Notes under the pieces: model-generated
Database searches by the model: none
Seen by the model: only the letters and a program-made list of their open reading frames with translations
Told to the model about the DNA's origin: nothing
DNA from: Sycon ciliatum
Lineage: Eukaryota; Porifera; Calcarea; Leucosolenida; Sycettidae
DNA: 64,000 bases
NCBI RefSeq assembly: GCF_964019385.1
Contig: NC_088644.1
Location: 38,131,125 to 38,195,124, forward strand
Direction of reading: 5' to 3'
Part shown: piece by piece, positions 1-11,723 of the stretch
Position numbering within the stretch: position 1 is the first letter of the stretch
Layout: the number at the start of each line of letters is the position of its first letter
Made by a program: the position numbers and the translations under genes

Positions 1-250
1 GCCTTGTGATGGTTGGTTGTCAGTTGTAACAGCGGAGTAGCCTTTTATCTTGCCGCTAGTTAGTATCGACAGTGTGTTTCTCGCGTGCGCATTGCCGCAG
101 GGCAAGGAAGAGGTAGCGCATAGCAGTTTCGTTCGAGAAAACTCAATTCGTCGTTCCCTACGCCGCCCGCTGAGAAGGCAATAGATAGATTGCATCCACC
201 TCGGCACTGGGTAGTTGTTCACTTTGGAGCTAAGCGTTGAAGGATTGAAA
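1..250. other. 5' flank and probable 5' UTR of the Wnt gene
   Basis: There is no convincing ORF upstream of the Wnt ATG at 251, and I see no clear TATA box. It probably holds the 5' UTR and proximal promoter, but no element can be named. Confidence 0.4.
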
Positions 251-2102
251 ATGACTTTCGTCGAATGCACCGTTTTCTCAGCGGTGTTTCTTCTATCCGT
301 TCACCGGCTATCCGCTCAGAAACATCTGGCGGCAACCACTCTACTTGATCCCGACCTCAGGTAAAGAAATCTACCATCTGTGTATGTTTTGGGTGCGACT
401 TGAGTTCGGACTACATGTACTATCCCCAGCTACTACCATACCAAGCTTCCCTCAAACCCTCTCCGCCCGTCACCCACACACACCTCTTTCGCTTTGGCTT
501 TTGATGATAGCATTATCATCTTTGTTGTCAAATGGTTTGTTCGAACATGTGTGCTGGTGAATTATTCGGTAGAAAATGGGTGCATTGTTGAGACAAGGGT
601 CTTTCTGGTTCTGGAACGTGGTGCTCTTCCACCCTCAATCTGTGCAGATTGCCTTATCACATTGCAACAGCAATGAGCAGTGCCGAGTTGGAACCTATTC
701 GCAAAGGTAACTGCAAGCGTCTCTATGGTCTGAGCACGAGCCAGGTGGACTGGTGCAAGAAGAACTCAGTTTTCTTCCGCCCGATCGTGATCGGCACCCG
801 ACTTGGCCTGAACGAATGCAAGCGACGCTTCGCCAGGCGACGCTGGAGCTGCCCAGTCGACCAGCCAAACATCTTCAGCAAAGTCCTGAATACGGGTGAG
901 TGAAGCTGTGTGTGGTCTGCTGCGTCGGTCAAGTCTGCTTTGTGGTTCGGGTCTTGTGTAGTGAATGCAGCGGTCACAAGAAGGATAGTGTTACATCATG
1001 TTTGTTGATGCCTAACTAATTTAATTACACGGTAGCAAGCGTTCGCGTGTCGACGGAGAGTTCGTTGCCTGCAGGAACAATAATTGGTTTCATGTAACTG
1101 GACTGTGAATGAAAAGGTATTGAAAACGCTATTGTGTTCCTTATGCTGGAGTTTTCTTGATTGCACCGGTCTGATGAGGGCCTACATGACGAGCTACATG
1201 TAATTCCTGCACACAGGATGTGCCCATACTACACAACCTATATTCAGAAAGAGAATATTAGGTGGCAGCATGCCCAAGGAGAATAGCTGCACTGAGAGGA
1301 TAGTAAAAACCCTGCCCATATCATCATAAAAGGAATTTTGGGGTTTTCAGTGTGCCTAGACAAGTATTGCTTGTTTCGATCAGTTGAGAGGAAGTGCAGA
1401 CCATTCCAGTTTACTGTAATTTCACAAATTTTCGGTGCAATTTATTTTTCGGTGCATCTGTTTCATACCTAAAATTCAACACACCGAACAAAGACTAACA
1501 CGCATAATCCAATAGGGAACTGCTTCTCTGTACCTAAAATTTCTGTTCACCTAACCTGGCCTTTTGCCCTCATACCGAAAATATTGAGCACCAAAAATTT
1601 CTGAAATTTGAGTACCTGAGAGTCCATTTCACATCTAACAAAACATTAATGTGTACATTGGAGGTTGTTTATCAATAGAGACGTTTTCGGTGGGCATACT
1701 ACTTGCCTCTTAGACCTCATCTGTTCCCGGGCAGAGGCATGCCGTGCCGCTCACAATGTTATAATATTGAGTTTTCACTGTTACGCCCCGAGATAGGCTA
1801 CAATTGTTATGCAAAACTCCAGCATAACTGGTGACATGCACGGATGGGATGGGATACCGTGCAATCACAGGCTCATCAGAAACTGTACAATGCAACGCCA
1901 TCACCATCAGCATTGTCTGTGTACACAGAAACGGTGTTTTAGAGTTTTTGTTTGGAATAGAGATGCCGAGTGTTACTTCTTCCGCAACACGATGGGAGAT
2001 CATGTTTCAGGGTGTAGCTCATGCTGTGGAGCTTGTGTAGCGGCCACTTGAACAGGAGAGGGAGCACTTGCAGACTTCACAGTCTTGCTAGCTGTGTTGT
2101 CA

Positions 2103-2138
<36 letters not shown>

Positions 2139-5100
2139 TGTGTGTGTGTGTGTGTGTCGGCATCTCTTCACGAGCTGCTCCCGCTTAGCAAATCATCGGG
2201 CGTTCGATGTAACATGGCAAGCAATCACTCTACTGTAGACATACTTTGTAATAGTAATACGGCGGACCTCAGTTCAACGGTGTTCGGCCCTTTTGTCAAA
2301 AGGAAATGGGCCTGTACCATGCTGCAGGATAGGGTTTCATGACACCGAAAGACTTTGACAGGGCGGGTGGAGAGTAAATCACTCTTTTGCCTATGGGTTT
2401 TGATAGAAACATAATGGCTCTGCACATGTTGCGATGCCATCCTACATTCCAGCTGTGCTAGAGCGATGAGCTGGGAGCCAAACGTAATCAACTGGCGCCA
2501 CATGCCGTCCTAGTGCTAATCACATGTAGGCAGGTAATAATACCTGTAGGATGTTGGCTGTTTGGGGGGATAAGGCGAGAGCGTGTCATGCACTAGTAAA
2601 GGTTTGCATTCTTCTACACACTGCGTAGTGCATGCAGTTCATGCATTACACTGTGTGTTACCAGTCACTCTAGCCAGCTACCACTTACCGCATTAGTAGT
2701 AATTTGGTAGATCTACCAGAGCTGCTACATGTACATGTATGTGCTTGAATACTTGAATACATGTATACATGTACTTTCAGAATCACTGGGTTTGGTCATT
2801 GGCAGTCCATTAGTTACACAGTCACTGATGTTCCAATGCTTGTAAGAGACATCATGTGGTCTTTCCCACTGGAGTGGGTGTGCATGCCCAGGCAGTTATC
2901 TCCCGCTGTATTCTGATGTGTGCACTCATCTAGATTAGGTATTGCATTGCTCGTGTCACCGATGTACCGATTACGAAGACCAATGGTGCATTAGGCGTCA
3001 TTGGATTCGCCAGTGGCTTCTGTGGTAACACATTACGTGTGCTTATGTCGAGGAAGTGTAAGCACAGTAATATGGTGATCTCCTAGAGCTTGCCAATACA
3101 GGTGCCATTGTCATACCACTAGTCAGTGGTTGTCAGTTGATCGCATAGCGCGGGGTGGTATTGGTCTCGCGACAGACATGTTTCGTGAGACCATCTCACC
3201 GCAGCAGTATCTTCACGCCTGCGTCTAGCGGTCAACTCCTCTCTATGCACCTCATCAACACCGTGTCCTTGGCTAACTTACTGTGATGTGTCTGTCATGT
3301 GTCATGATCCAAGTCACAGTGTTCACCGATTGTATCTGGAAAAGAACTCGCGTAACAAAAAACTGAAATGCTTTTTCTAGGGGCCTTGTACTATTCATGT
3401 ATCATCGACATGAGAGCAAGGACGGTGTATGGCGCAGAAGAGCCAGTAGCCATGGTTATGCTTGAAGTACGAGAGAAGGGTTCTCTCTGATGGTAGTCTG
3501 GACAATGGCCCGGAGTATGGCAAAGAGCAGAGGGTTTGTTGTACAATGTACGGTATAACTAAGTATGATTCTCCTCTCGGCAGGAGTATTTCTCACAACG
3601 GATTTGGCACATTCCATAATTGGCAGGAACACTCCAGGAAGGCTGTTTTCAACAAAGTCGTGTCCTACAGCGGCTCATCAAGGACGATGGCTTGTTTTGC
3701 ACATTGCATTCCTGTAGAAAGGTGCGAGTGGAGTGTGTCAGTGTGTTAGTGTGTCTTCTGTCAGACCACCTCCAGGGCAGAAAGACCTTTCGTAATTGCC
3801 CTGTTTGCCCTTGCGTGGAAGTTCTGGGCTGGAGCAGCAGAGCTCTATAGTGATGGCAGCCACACAACACTACAGTCCCGCAGAGTGATGGCTGGCCTGG
3901 TGCAAAGAACAGCTCTTTTTGAAGAAAACACAATGATAATTTCAAGGCCTGGCTTTCTCAAGTAGAGGTCAAATCAAGTTAACTGGAGACCAAGGCAAAA
4001 CTGCCTGTGCATGTACAAAGCACATGATGACTGTTTCTATTGTAACTCAGTTAGTCAGGAACCAGGTACATTCTGAAGATCAGCATGATTCCACCAGCCA
4101 CGGTACTTTATAGACTTCGCCATACATTTTTGGAGGATATACATGTACTGCTTGAACACTAAATGGCTTATCCGAGACTGCAAGAGATTCTCCAGTCAGT
4201 ATTTTCCTTTCTGAATGAGCATGAACCTTTGGAATGTAGAGGAGCATTGTGAGATGGTTGAACCGCTTGGCAATCACCTCTTGCCCGTGACAACTGGTGA
4301 TTTTCACAAGTTCACAGCTTGGGTTACTCCTCAGTGCTGCTCAGGGAGTATTGTACAGGATCTTCAAGTGTTAAAAATTATTTTGAGTACACATGTTATA
4401 CATGTACATGTATGGCGTTGGCATAATGATCCACCGCTCCGGGTGGGCATGGTGCTCTGGCAAACAGAATGGTGTGAGCAATGTCACAGTCATATGGCAT
4501 ACACAATGGGAAAGCATATTCACAATTATTTGTGACAGAACGTCATGCTGTGCTATTCAATGCATGCAACTTACATTCTTCAATGAATTAATTACTAACT
4601 TGGAAGTTATACAGTACACCTGAAGTACCAAGTCGTCCATGCCACTACAGGATTGGGTGTTGAAAGATGACCGGTACAACATACCATGTAGCTCTGTTGT
4701 TTAGCACTGTGCTGCAAAACCACTCCAATAGTTGTATTTTTGTGCTGGATCTCCTCATCAGGGACGCACTTGGAAGCTTGGCTGCCTGTTAGCAATGGCC
4801 TATGAGTGGTTCTGTCAGTTTTCAAGTGGCTGTAGGACTCCAGTGGCACTCTCCTCTAGCTTGTTGGATCATGAAAGCTGGCCGCCTGTAGTGCACTTGT
4901 GTAGTCTTGTCCCCTGCACGTTCTGTGCTGGTGGTGTGGCTAATACGCTGGAGAACATGCGGGTCTACTAGTACTAGAGTGCATGTCTCCTAACCATCCT
5001 TGACAGTGTGTGAAGTCTGAGAGAGAGCGAGTGATGGGAAAAGTGCAGACACAGATGCCATCATAGACTCAGTACCGTAGAGGCAGTCAACTTCTCATTA

Positions 5101-5614
5101 CTACATGTAGTATCTACACTAGGCTACAGCATCATGTTAATGTTAGGTACATGTACATGAATGCAGGCATGCAGACAGTCGCAGTCTTTAGGAGTTAGGC
5201 TACTAGGGCCTCATACTTAGCCAAGCTATGCACAACACCAGGGACATACCACTGCTCTTCAGGAAATGGAAATGTTCAAGGCAAGAAATTATGTTAATCG
5301 ACAATCACTGGCACTCCAGTTATGTTTTGACTGGGAATTGGCCGCCAAGCCGGTTTGCGTGTCCCATACTCCTGTACAGATGTCTTGCATGTCTGTCATG
5401 ATGCATACTAGTATTCAGATGTGACCAGTTACTAATAGCAGATGGCAGTGTTTCGTAACAAGATTAGCAGAATTGTCCTTGTGCATATGATAGTACTGTA
5501 ATCATGCACCATTTCAATGCTGAATTGGTTAATTAGATTGTGCAGCTGAACAATGGGTAGCGTGGAGATCTGTGACAGGATACTCATTGCTTTAGCATAA
5601 AGTAGCATTGGGAG

Positions 5615-5656
<42 letters not shown>

Positions 5657-8608
5657 GCGTGCGTGTGTGCGTGTGTGTGTGTGCATGCTGTGTGCGTATG
5701 TGCATGCATGTGTGTGTGTTTGTGCACGCATGTGTGTGTGTGTGTGTTTGTGCACGTGCATGTGCGCGTGCGAGCGTGCGTGCATGCATACATGCACACG
5801 TGTATAAATGGTACATGGTGCATGCATGTGTGCATAATCATCTGATGGTGTTCGGTTTAGTTTATGAACTTTCCCAGTTTCTTAATTTCATACCATATTT
5901 GCTGGCGTATAGTGCGCACCCTGAGCAGTGAATTTTCAAGCTCAAATCTGCAGTGCGCACTATACACCGAATACGAGAATCTAGTTCAAAAGTGCCACAG
6001 TTCAAGTGCGCACTATACACGTAATGCACTGTATCGTACGGAGCGAGTGCCCAGGTTCATCGACGTTTGAGAACATCCACGGAAAATCAATGTTGTTTTC
6101 ATGTTCACAGTTCGTAATTCCATGAATTTCATAGTCATAGTCTGACTTACTGGGAAATATTCTTAAGTTTCACCATCCTTTGACGAGATCAATTTCAGAA
6201 CCAAATATCCCCGATTTGACTGCGCGTTATACACCGAATAGAGCCATTTTGTGTGAATTTGTGGTTGAAGATTTGGGGGTGCACGTTATACAAAGGTGCG
6301 CGTTATACTCCGGCAAATACGGTACATGAAACACCCCCCTCCCCACAATGTACAATACCAATTTATGGTCGCATCTACATGTATCACGTTTGAGAGAAAT
6401 GTTGTACCTCGAATTGCGTACCATTGCTGCCGGTTGCATCATTATGGTTGCTTCACATGAGCAGCATTCATTGTCGGCTTGACCATGTTTTTCTTCCTCA
6501 CAGCGACTCCTGAAGCGGCATTCGTCCACGGTATAGAGTCAGCCGGCATCACTCTGGCCATAGCACGGACATGCAGTCGAGGCGATGCACTGTCCCATTG
6601 TGCATGTAACAAGTCACAACAAGCTGTCGGGCAGAACTGGACGTGGGGATCGTGCAGTGACGACTTCCAGAGTGGCGACAAGTTTGCTGGTGAATTCCTG
6701 TCGGGAATGGTCAAAGCCAACGATTCCACATCAACTATTGCCGGCCTCAATCATAGATTTGGACGAAAAGTGAGTGAATGTCCAGATGACGTTTTTGTTG
6801 CATGAGGCACTAAACAATGATTTGGTAGATACAGAATATTTACAAAATGAACTAAATTGGCAAGGTTACACTAGCACACTGTATTATTTTTTTAAAGTGG
6901 TCTCTCCCCCCCCCCCCCCCCCCACACTCCACCTTTCCTAATCTTCCCTAACATAATTATGTATCTCACCTTTTGAGTAATTGAGGGGGGGGGGGGGGGG
7001 AGGAGGTACTTCACTTCCTTTAGTTTAGTGGTGTGTCTATGGGGTGGGATTCACTGGCTAGAAAACCAGTTCAAAACGCTATGTGGTGTAGACCAGGATG
7101 AAAAGTGACGGTCAATTCCTCAGCCTTGCAAGCTGTTGAATGGCGCAATCTGAAAACAAGTTGTTATGGCTTCTGCTGCAGCAATGCTGCATGGCAATGG
7201 GGGTGAAAGGTCAAGAGTGTGCATGGTTGTGTGCGTGTGTGTGTGTGCGTGTGTGTGTGTGTGTGTAGAATATGATGTTGATATCCGCAGTACGCTTTGT
7301 TTGTGCCATCTTGTTAGGTTGTTGGCAAGAGTATGCAGTTCCTGTGCAAGTGCCATGGCTTTTCCGGTTCCTGTGTACAAAAGACATGCTGGTAAGAACT
7401 GACAATGTCATGAACTGCAAATGAAAACCTTAGGCTGCATTCACGCTGGCTTATTCGTATTCCTTCACCTGCCTGGGCAAGATCTCACGCACATGCTGTT
7501 GTTGCTGCACTACCCACCCTTCCCGACCTCAGTTGGGGGGGGGGGGGGGTGATAGGCAATGAGGGAGAAGAGATGAGTGCCGCCTTCCCTATGTCATGGG
7601 TATTATGCAACATGGGGCTATTGGTAAAATATCGATGTTTCTTTCAAGACTGTGTTTTCCATTACTCTTCAGATGCCTACCTCACACTCAGAATTAACAG
7701 GCACACATTTATGAAGTGGATCAGTGCTTTTTTTTTGATGACATTATCTTTTTGAGAGGCAACCAACAGCAACTCCACGCTTACGGTAAACCTAGGTTTA
7801 CCGGCACTGCTGGAGTGCCTCAACCTTGCCAGGGCTATATCTGGAAGGTTGCGTTTAACTTTTCACCACTGTACATGTAGGTCATCAGCTAAGAGAATAC
7901 TTGCTCAGTGCCCCCCCCCCCCTCCCTTCTTCCCATGTCTAGAGATTTCACTAAGAAGAGATGCACAGTGCTCAAACTCTCCCAAACAAACTAATACTCA
8001 TATAGTTCTAAAGAAAACTGTATCTACGAATATCCACTGAGCAATGTCGTTTCTCCGTCCGCCTACTTGAAGTGAGACGTTCATGCACCGGATACATCTG
8101 CTATCATTCTTGGCCAATAGAATTCTGCGTGGGTCCCTTATTGTTCATATTCATTCACTCATTGAATGCTGTTGTGTGTACCACCGGTATGTGCTCTCTC
8201 AGGTATAGTCTGCCGACCATCGGAGTTGTTGCTGAGCAGTTACTGCGAAAATACGACAAGATCTTTCGGGTTGTGTGGAATAGCACGGAGATGGAGGTGG
8301 CTCCTTTCGCCAGCGATCCTCTCAAGCAGTCTCTCAAGCAGTCTCGTATGACCGAGAAGCTGGTCTATCAGCAGCCGTCCCCCGATTACTGTGAACCGAA
8401 CAAGGCCATCGGGTCGCTGGGAACGCATGGACGCGAGTGCGAGCCTCGCATAGCAGGCCCGACCAGCTGCGATACCGTCTGCTGTCAGCGAGGCTACAAC
8501 GAGCGGCGTCGGATTGCGTCGCAGAGATGTCGCTGCAGATTCCACTGGTGCTGTCGAGTGGAGTGCGATTGGTGTCGTGTGGTCTCAAAAAAATACACCT
8601 GCTGGTGA
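251..8608 (+). CDS. Wnt: Wnt family secreted glycoprotein, complete, five exons
   Basis: Wnt ligands are lipid-modified secreted signals that bind Frizzled/LRP receptors. Coding exons are 251-360, 681-895, 6504-6769, 7318-7391 and 8203-8608; all introns are GT-AG, phases agree, and 1071 nt give 356 aa, the usual Wnt length. Exon 1 encodes a hydrophobic signal peptide starting MTFVECTVF. Exon 2 has LYGLSTSQ and the Cys-rich RRWSCP motif. Exon 3 has [12 protein letters not shown]. Exon 4 has [10 protein letters not shown], whose Ser is the palmitoleoylation site of the family. Exon 5 has [11 protein letters not shown] and the Cys-knot end [17 protein letters not shown], closing YTCW. Exon 2 may start at 678 or 681: tandem acceptors in the same phase, changing one Ser. 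The subfamily cannot be told from the sequence alone. Confidence 0.95.
2103..2156. repeat. (GT)n(GA)n(GT)n compound microsatellite
   Basis: Runs of GT, then AG, then GT lie in Wnt intron 2 (896-6503). The rest of that intron up to 5600 holds no exon I can support. Confidence 0.9.
5615..5815. repeat. Long impure (GT)n/(GTGC)n microsatellite
   Basis: About 200 bp of GT with GC, CA and TTT interruptions in Wnt intron 2. It keeps several frames open, so ORFs over it (Cys-Val or His-Thr runs) are artefacts. Confidence 0.9.
5893..6322. mobile_element. TA-flanked MITE, TIR CCRTATTTGCYGG
   Basis: The ends are inverted repeats of about 28 bp (about 24 of 28 match), flanked on both sides by TA, as left by Tc1/mariner-like transposases. 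The interior repeats GTGCGCACTATAC-like words. There is no coding capacity, so it is non-autonomous. It lies in Wnt intron 2. A shorter, related element is at 46198-46368. Confidence 0.75.
7044..7215 (-). repeat. Dispersed repeat fragment, second copy at 51515-51670
   Basis: The reverse complement matches 51515-51670 over about 150 bp. It includes a short reading frame ending in IAPFNSLQG (IAPLNSLQG in the other copy) followed by a stop, and the stretch around TGGTCTACACCAC. Both copies abut CA/GT microsatellites. It may be the end of an uncharacterised retroelement. It lies in Wnt intron 3. Confidence 0.6.
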
Positions 8609-9662
8609 GGAAAACAATGGACGAAGTTGAACACACATTTTGCCTGTAAAGTTGAATTATACCGGGCCCCTCAATATGGTGATATTGTGCCGCACGGTGA
8701 TCCAGAATCCATCATCAAAACAACACTTATAGGATTGTCACAAGCCGCTCACTCTCTGACAGTTGAGATGTCAACAAACCCAGCATGCAGTTGATTAGGT
8801 CATGGCAAGAGTTGTAGCAGAATATCAGTGCATTTAAAACCAGCTGCCCCTTCCCCTACATGCACCGGCTTGTGTGAGGATTTTTCTTCCACTGAATTCT
8901 CATTATTTTGTCCTTTTAACTCCGGATTTGTACACCGTTAATGTTGCAATTTCCCATAACTTATGCACTAAAATAGATTGATTTTCAGTATTTTGTACAA
9001 TAGGCCTCGTTGAAGCCGACCAAATTTGCAAATTTATACTCTAAATAATGAACTTTCTCTCGTCGTCTACATTTCAATTGAGATCGATGCATTCTCCACG
9101 ATAATTTAACATAACTAGCCTGCATATCGGGTCATCACCCTTGCATTAAGTTTGAGCTAATACATGTAGTTTCTATGCAGGATTATCGTGATTTCTGTCG
9201 CTCCTGCCCATACACATGCTTATCATGTATAGTGTATACCCATGACATAATACACATTACACTGATGATTCATGGAAACCAACTTGAGCCGGTTCATTTT
9301 TTAACTCTTCTGCAAGACATTGCCATTCCTTTTCGACTATGATGGATACGGATTGAGGATGGCCGCTGCATGATGTGCAGAACACGTACAAGTGACAACG
9401 TGGAAGGCACTGCTGAGCTGTTTTCAACGTTGGCCTAAAGAAAGAAAAAAGCATTGGTAATCCTGAATGAGTGTGAACTACTCATGTACGAGCATATCAA
9501 GTCTCTTCAAGTATGTAGGCTTCTCTGTAGTTATGTATCATCAAGAAGATTTGCGTAGAGTCACCTATCCTCCCAAGCAACAGGGCATTGGTGAATGGTC
9601 TGTATGTTCGAGGCCGGCCCGGGGTGTATATCATACAGCTTGAAACCGTGTGTGGAATGCTG

Positions 9663-9823
9663 CCAATATTATTCAATTCAATTATTTGAAACTCGGGTAT
9701 TGAGCCAATAATAAAAGTAGAAAGGAAAAGACTGTATATAGTATCTAGTTACGGTGGTGGAGAGTTACTATTATCTCCTTTCCATATGTCCTTTTTCTTT
9801 CTACTTTTAATTCAATTATTGTT
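9663..9823. repeat. Short inverted-repeat element
   Basis: CAATTATTTGA and AAAAGTAGAAAGGAAAAG near the left end return as their complements near the right end (CTTTTTCTTTCTACTTTT, TCAATTATTG). This suggests a foldback MITE of about 160 bp. Confidence 0.55.
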
Positions 9824-9876
9824 TCATAAAGAAAATCATGTGAGCCCCTTTTGTAGAAGCCCTGACTTACACCCAG

Positions 9877-9922
9877 GGGAGTCGTCGTGAAAGCCCGGGA
9901 TTTCACGACTCCCTGCTTTATA
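9877..9922. repeat. Palindromic hairpin
   Basis: CAGGGGAGTCGTCGTGAAAG and its near-complement flank CCCGGG, giving a hairpin with a stem of about 20 bp. Function unknown. Confidence 0.6.
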
Positions 9923-10130
9923 CAAGTAAACAGTTGAAGTCACAACTGTGAGACACCTGCAGCTAGCTATTTACTTGAAAGTATAATTATCCGATGATGA
10001 CCCCTGGCACCTGCAGTGTGTGCACATTCATAAATTTTGTCGTCTGTGCGTAACAGAGACTCCCTCGATTTAGGCTAAGGCCTGTGGAGAATCCATAAAT
10101 ACAAATACAAAAATACAAAACAGTACAATA

Positions 10131-10308
10131 GAGGGGTTAAGATGCACATCATTTCTGACGTGATGTGAAAGTTCAACTCGCGTTATTTGGCTTGCGCGTC
10201 GAAAAACAACGTGAGTGACCTGCAGCTCACGTCGAAATTTGGAGTTTTACGCCAAATTTGACGTGACATTGCGCGTCACGTCGGAAATAACGTGCATCTT
10301 AACCTCTC
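10131..10308. mobile_element. TA-flanked MITE, TIR GAGRGGTTAAGATGCAC
   Basis: A 178-bp element with near-perfect inverted ends of about 30 bp and TA on both sides. The interior is rich in ACGT/GCGC palindromic words. No ORF. Probably a non-autonomous Tc1/mariner derivative. Confidence 0.75.
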
Positions 10309-10432
10309 TATTATGTACCCATAACACCAGATGCTGGGTACTTGAAGAAGCTAGGGAGGGAGATGAGCATGAGCACTGATTCCATGGACTCAAAACTACA
10401 AAACTATTATTAGTGATCAGTCACTGAGTGGA

Positions 10433-10635
10433 CTAGCACTGGTAAAACCTGTCAAGGCGACCACTCCAATAAGGCGACCCTAAAAGACCACTGAAACCAG
10501 GACCAAGTGATGCTATTTCCAGTCAAATGACCCTGGATAAGGAGACCACCTGGTAGCAGAGACCACATTTTGAAGGTCTCTTCCGCTTGAGCGGTCGTCT
10601 TACTCTTAGACAGCCTCACTGTAGCATGATAATAG
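10433..10635. mobile_element. Degenerate pogo-like MITE (tentative)
   Basis: Starts near CACTGGTAAAACCTGTC and ends near GACAGCCTCACTG, loosely inverted, with TA near each end. The inner GCGACC/GGTCGTC words fit the pogo-MITE style. Match quality is low. Confidence 0.35.
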
Positions 10636-10990
10636 ATTGTACAATGACTGTAAGTACCCACGCCTAGTCAAGCCTGTCCCAGGATCCCGGGTACCTTTTT
10701 GACCCCGTGATTGGCGCTGCAACTACAATACTAACTGCATGCATGCACTTGCAGCTTGAACTGCACGGCCCCGGGTAGACATAAACTGGCAAAGGCATAG
10801 CCTGGACGTACTACACTGATCATGACATGGCCGCCCGTACCCGTGCCCGGCGACCGTGTCTGATATTTTTGCGTATAAATTATAATATTCACGATAACTA
10901 TCACATCCACTCAAGCAACGCTTGAAATAGTCTGTCGGAGAAAGAAGACTTGCCTTGTTCCGTTGTCGGCCAGCGTCTACAGTTGCAGCA

Positions 10991-11270
10991 ATGGTAAGTA
11001 ACTAATCATAACCGACTGTAGAATCCTTCAAACGATGCTCATCGCCAACGTTCTCCTTTGCTTCGGTTATTTGTTGCTCTCCGCTGCACAGATACAATTC
11101 GTATTTCTGTTCAGCAGGCAGGGTAAGAGTCGCCTGCAGAAATGGTACAATGCTGTGCTGCCCAAGGATAAGAAGAAGATCGTGCGTGAGCTGACCTCCC
11201 TGGTGCTGGCACGCAAAACGAAGATGTGCCATTTCCTGGAGTTCAAGGACATGAAAGTCGTCTACAAAAG
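10991..11270 (+). CDS. AP1S: AP-1 clathrin adaptor sigma subunit, 5' part only
   Basis: The sigma subunit is the small chain of the AP-1 adaptor, which sorts cargo between the trans-Golgi and endosomes. Exon 1 supplies only the ATG (10991-10993), followed by GTAAGT. Exon 2 is 11092-11270. The join gives [13 protein letters not shown], then [28 protein letters not shown] and VVYKR, the classic N-terminal longin-type fold of AP-1 sigma chains. The intron after the Arg of VVYKR is in phase 2. The remaining two thirds of the protein (from YASLYF onward in homologues) is not found. A 200-N gap begins 30 bp after the exon, so the gene is probably cut by the assembly rather than broken in nature. 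Confidence 0.93.
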
Positions 11271-11300
11271 GTAGGCGAAAACGGCCATAGCTGCTAAAGA

Positions 11301-11500
11301 NNNNNNNNNNNNNNNNNNNNNNNNNNNNNNNNNNNNNNNNNNNNNNNNNNNNNNNNNNNNNNNNNNNNNNNNNNNNNNNNNNNNNNNNNNNNNNNNNNNN
11401 NNNNNNNNNNNNNNNNNNNNNNNNNNNNNNNNNNNNNNNNNNNNNNNNNNNNNNNNNNNNNNNNNNNNNNNNNNNNNNNNNNNNNNNNNNNNNNNNNNNN
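11301..11500. other. Assembly gap, 200 N
   Basis: Exactly 200 N, a placeholder for a gap of unknown size. It separates the 5' end of AP-1 sigma from a retroelement field and the 3' end of a DEG/ENaC gene. Confidence 0.99.
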
Positions 11501-11723
11501 TGCGTCTCGGAGCGTCAGCTTCAATATAACAGTGTATTGCCTATGACGTCAGTCATTTCCTTCAACCCAGACCGGTCTTCAAAGTGCAAAAAATAAAATC
11601 CAGGCCCAACCCAGGATCATCGCCTTTTTTATTTCCGCTCAACCCTAGATAGGTTTGCTTTTCAGCGTTTTGTTTGTCAGGTTTTACAGTACTTACCATA
11701 GTTACCGTAGTGTTACTATAGCG

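Larger units (their letters stand above)
8609..10990. other. Intergenic region between Wnt and the AP-1 sigma gene
   Basis: I see no conserved coding exon here. It holds the Wnt 3' UTR, several inverted-repeat elements listed separately, and the 5' flank of the AP-1 sigma gene. Confidence 0.6.
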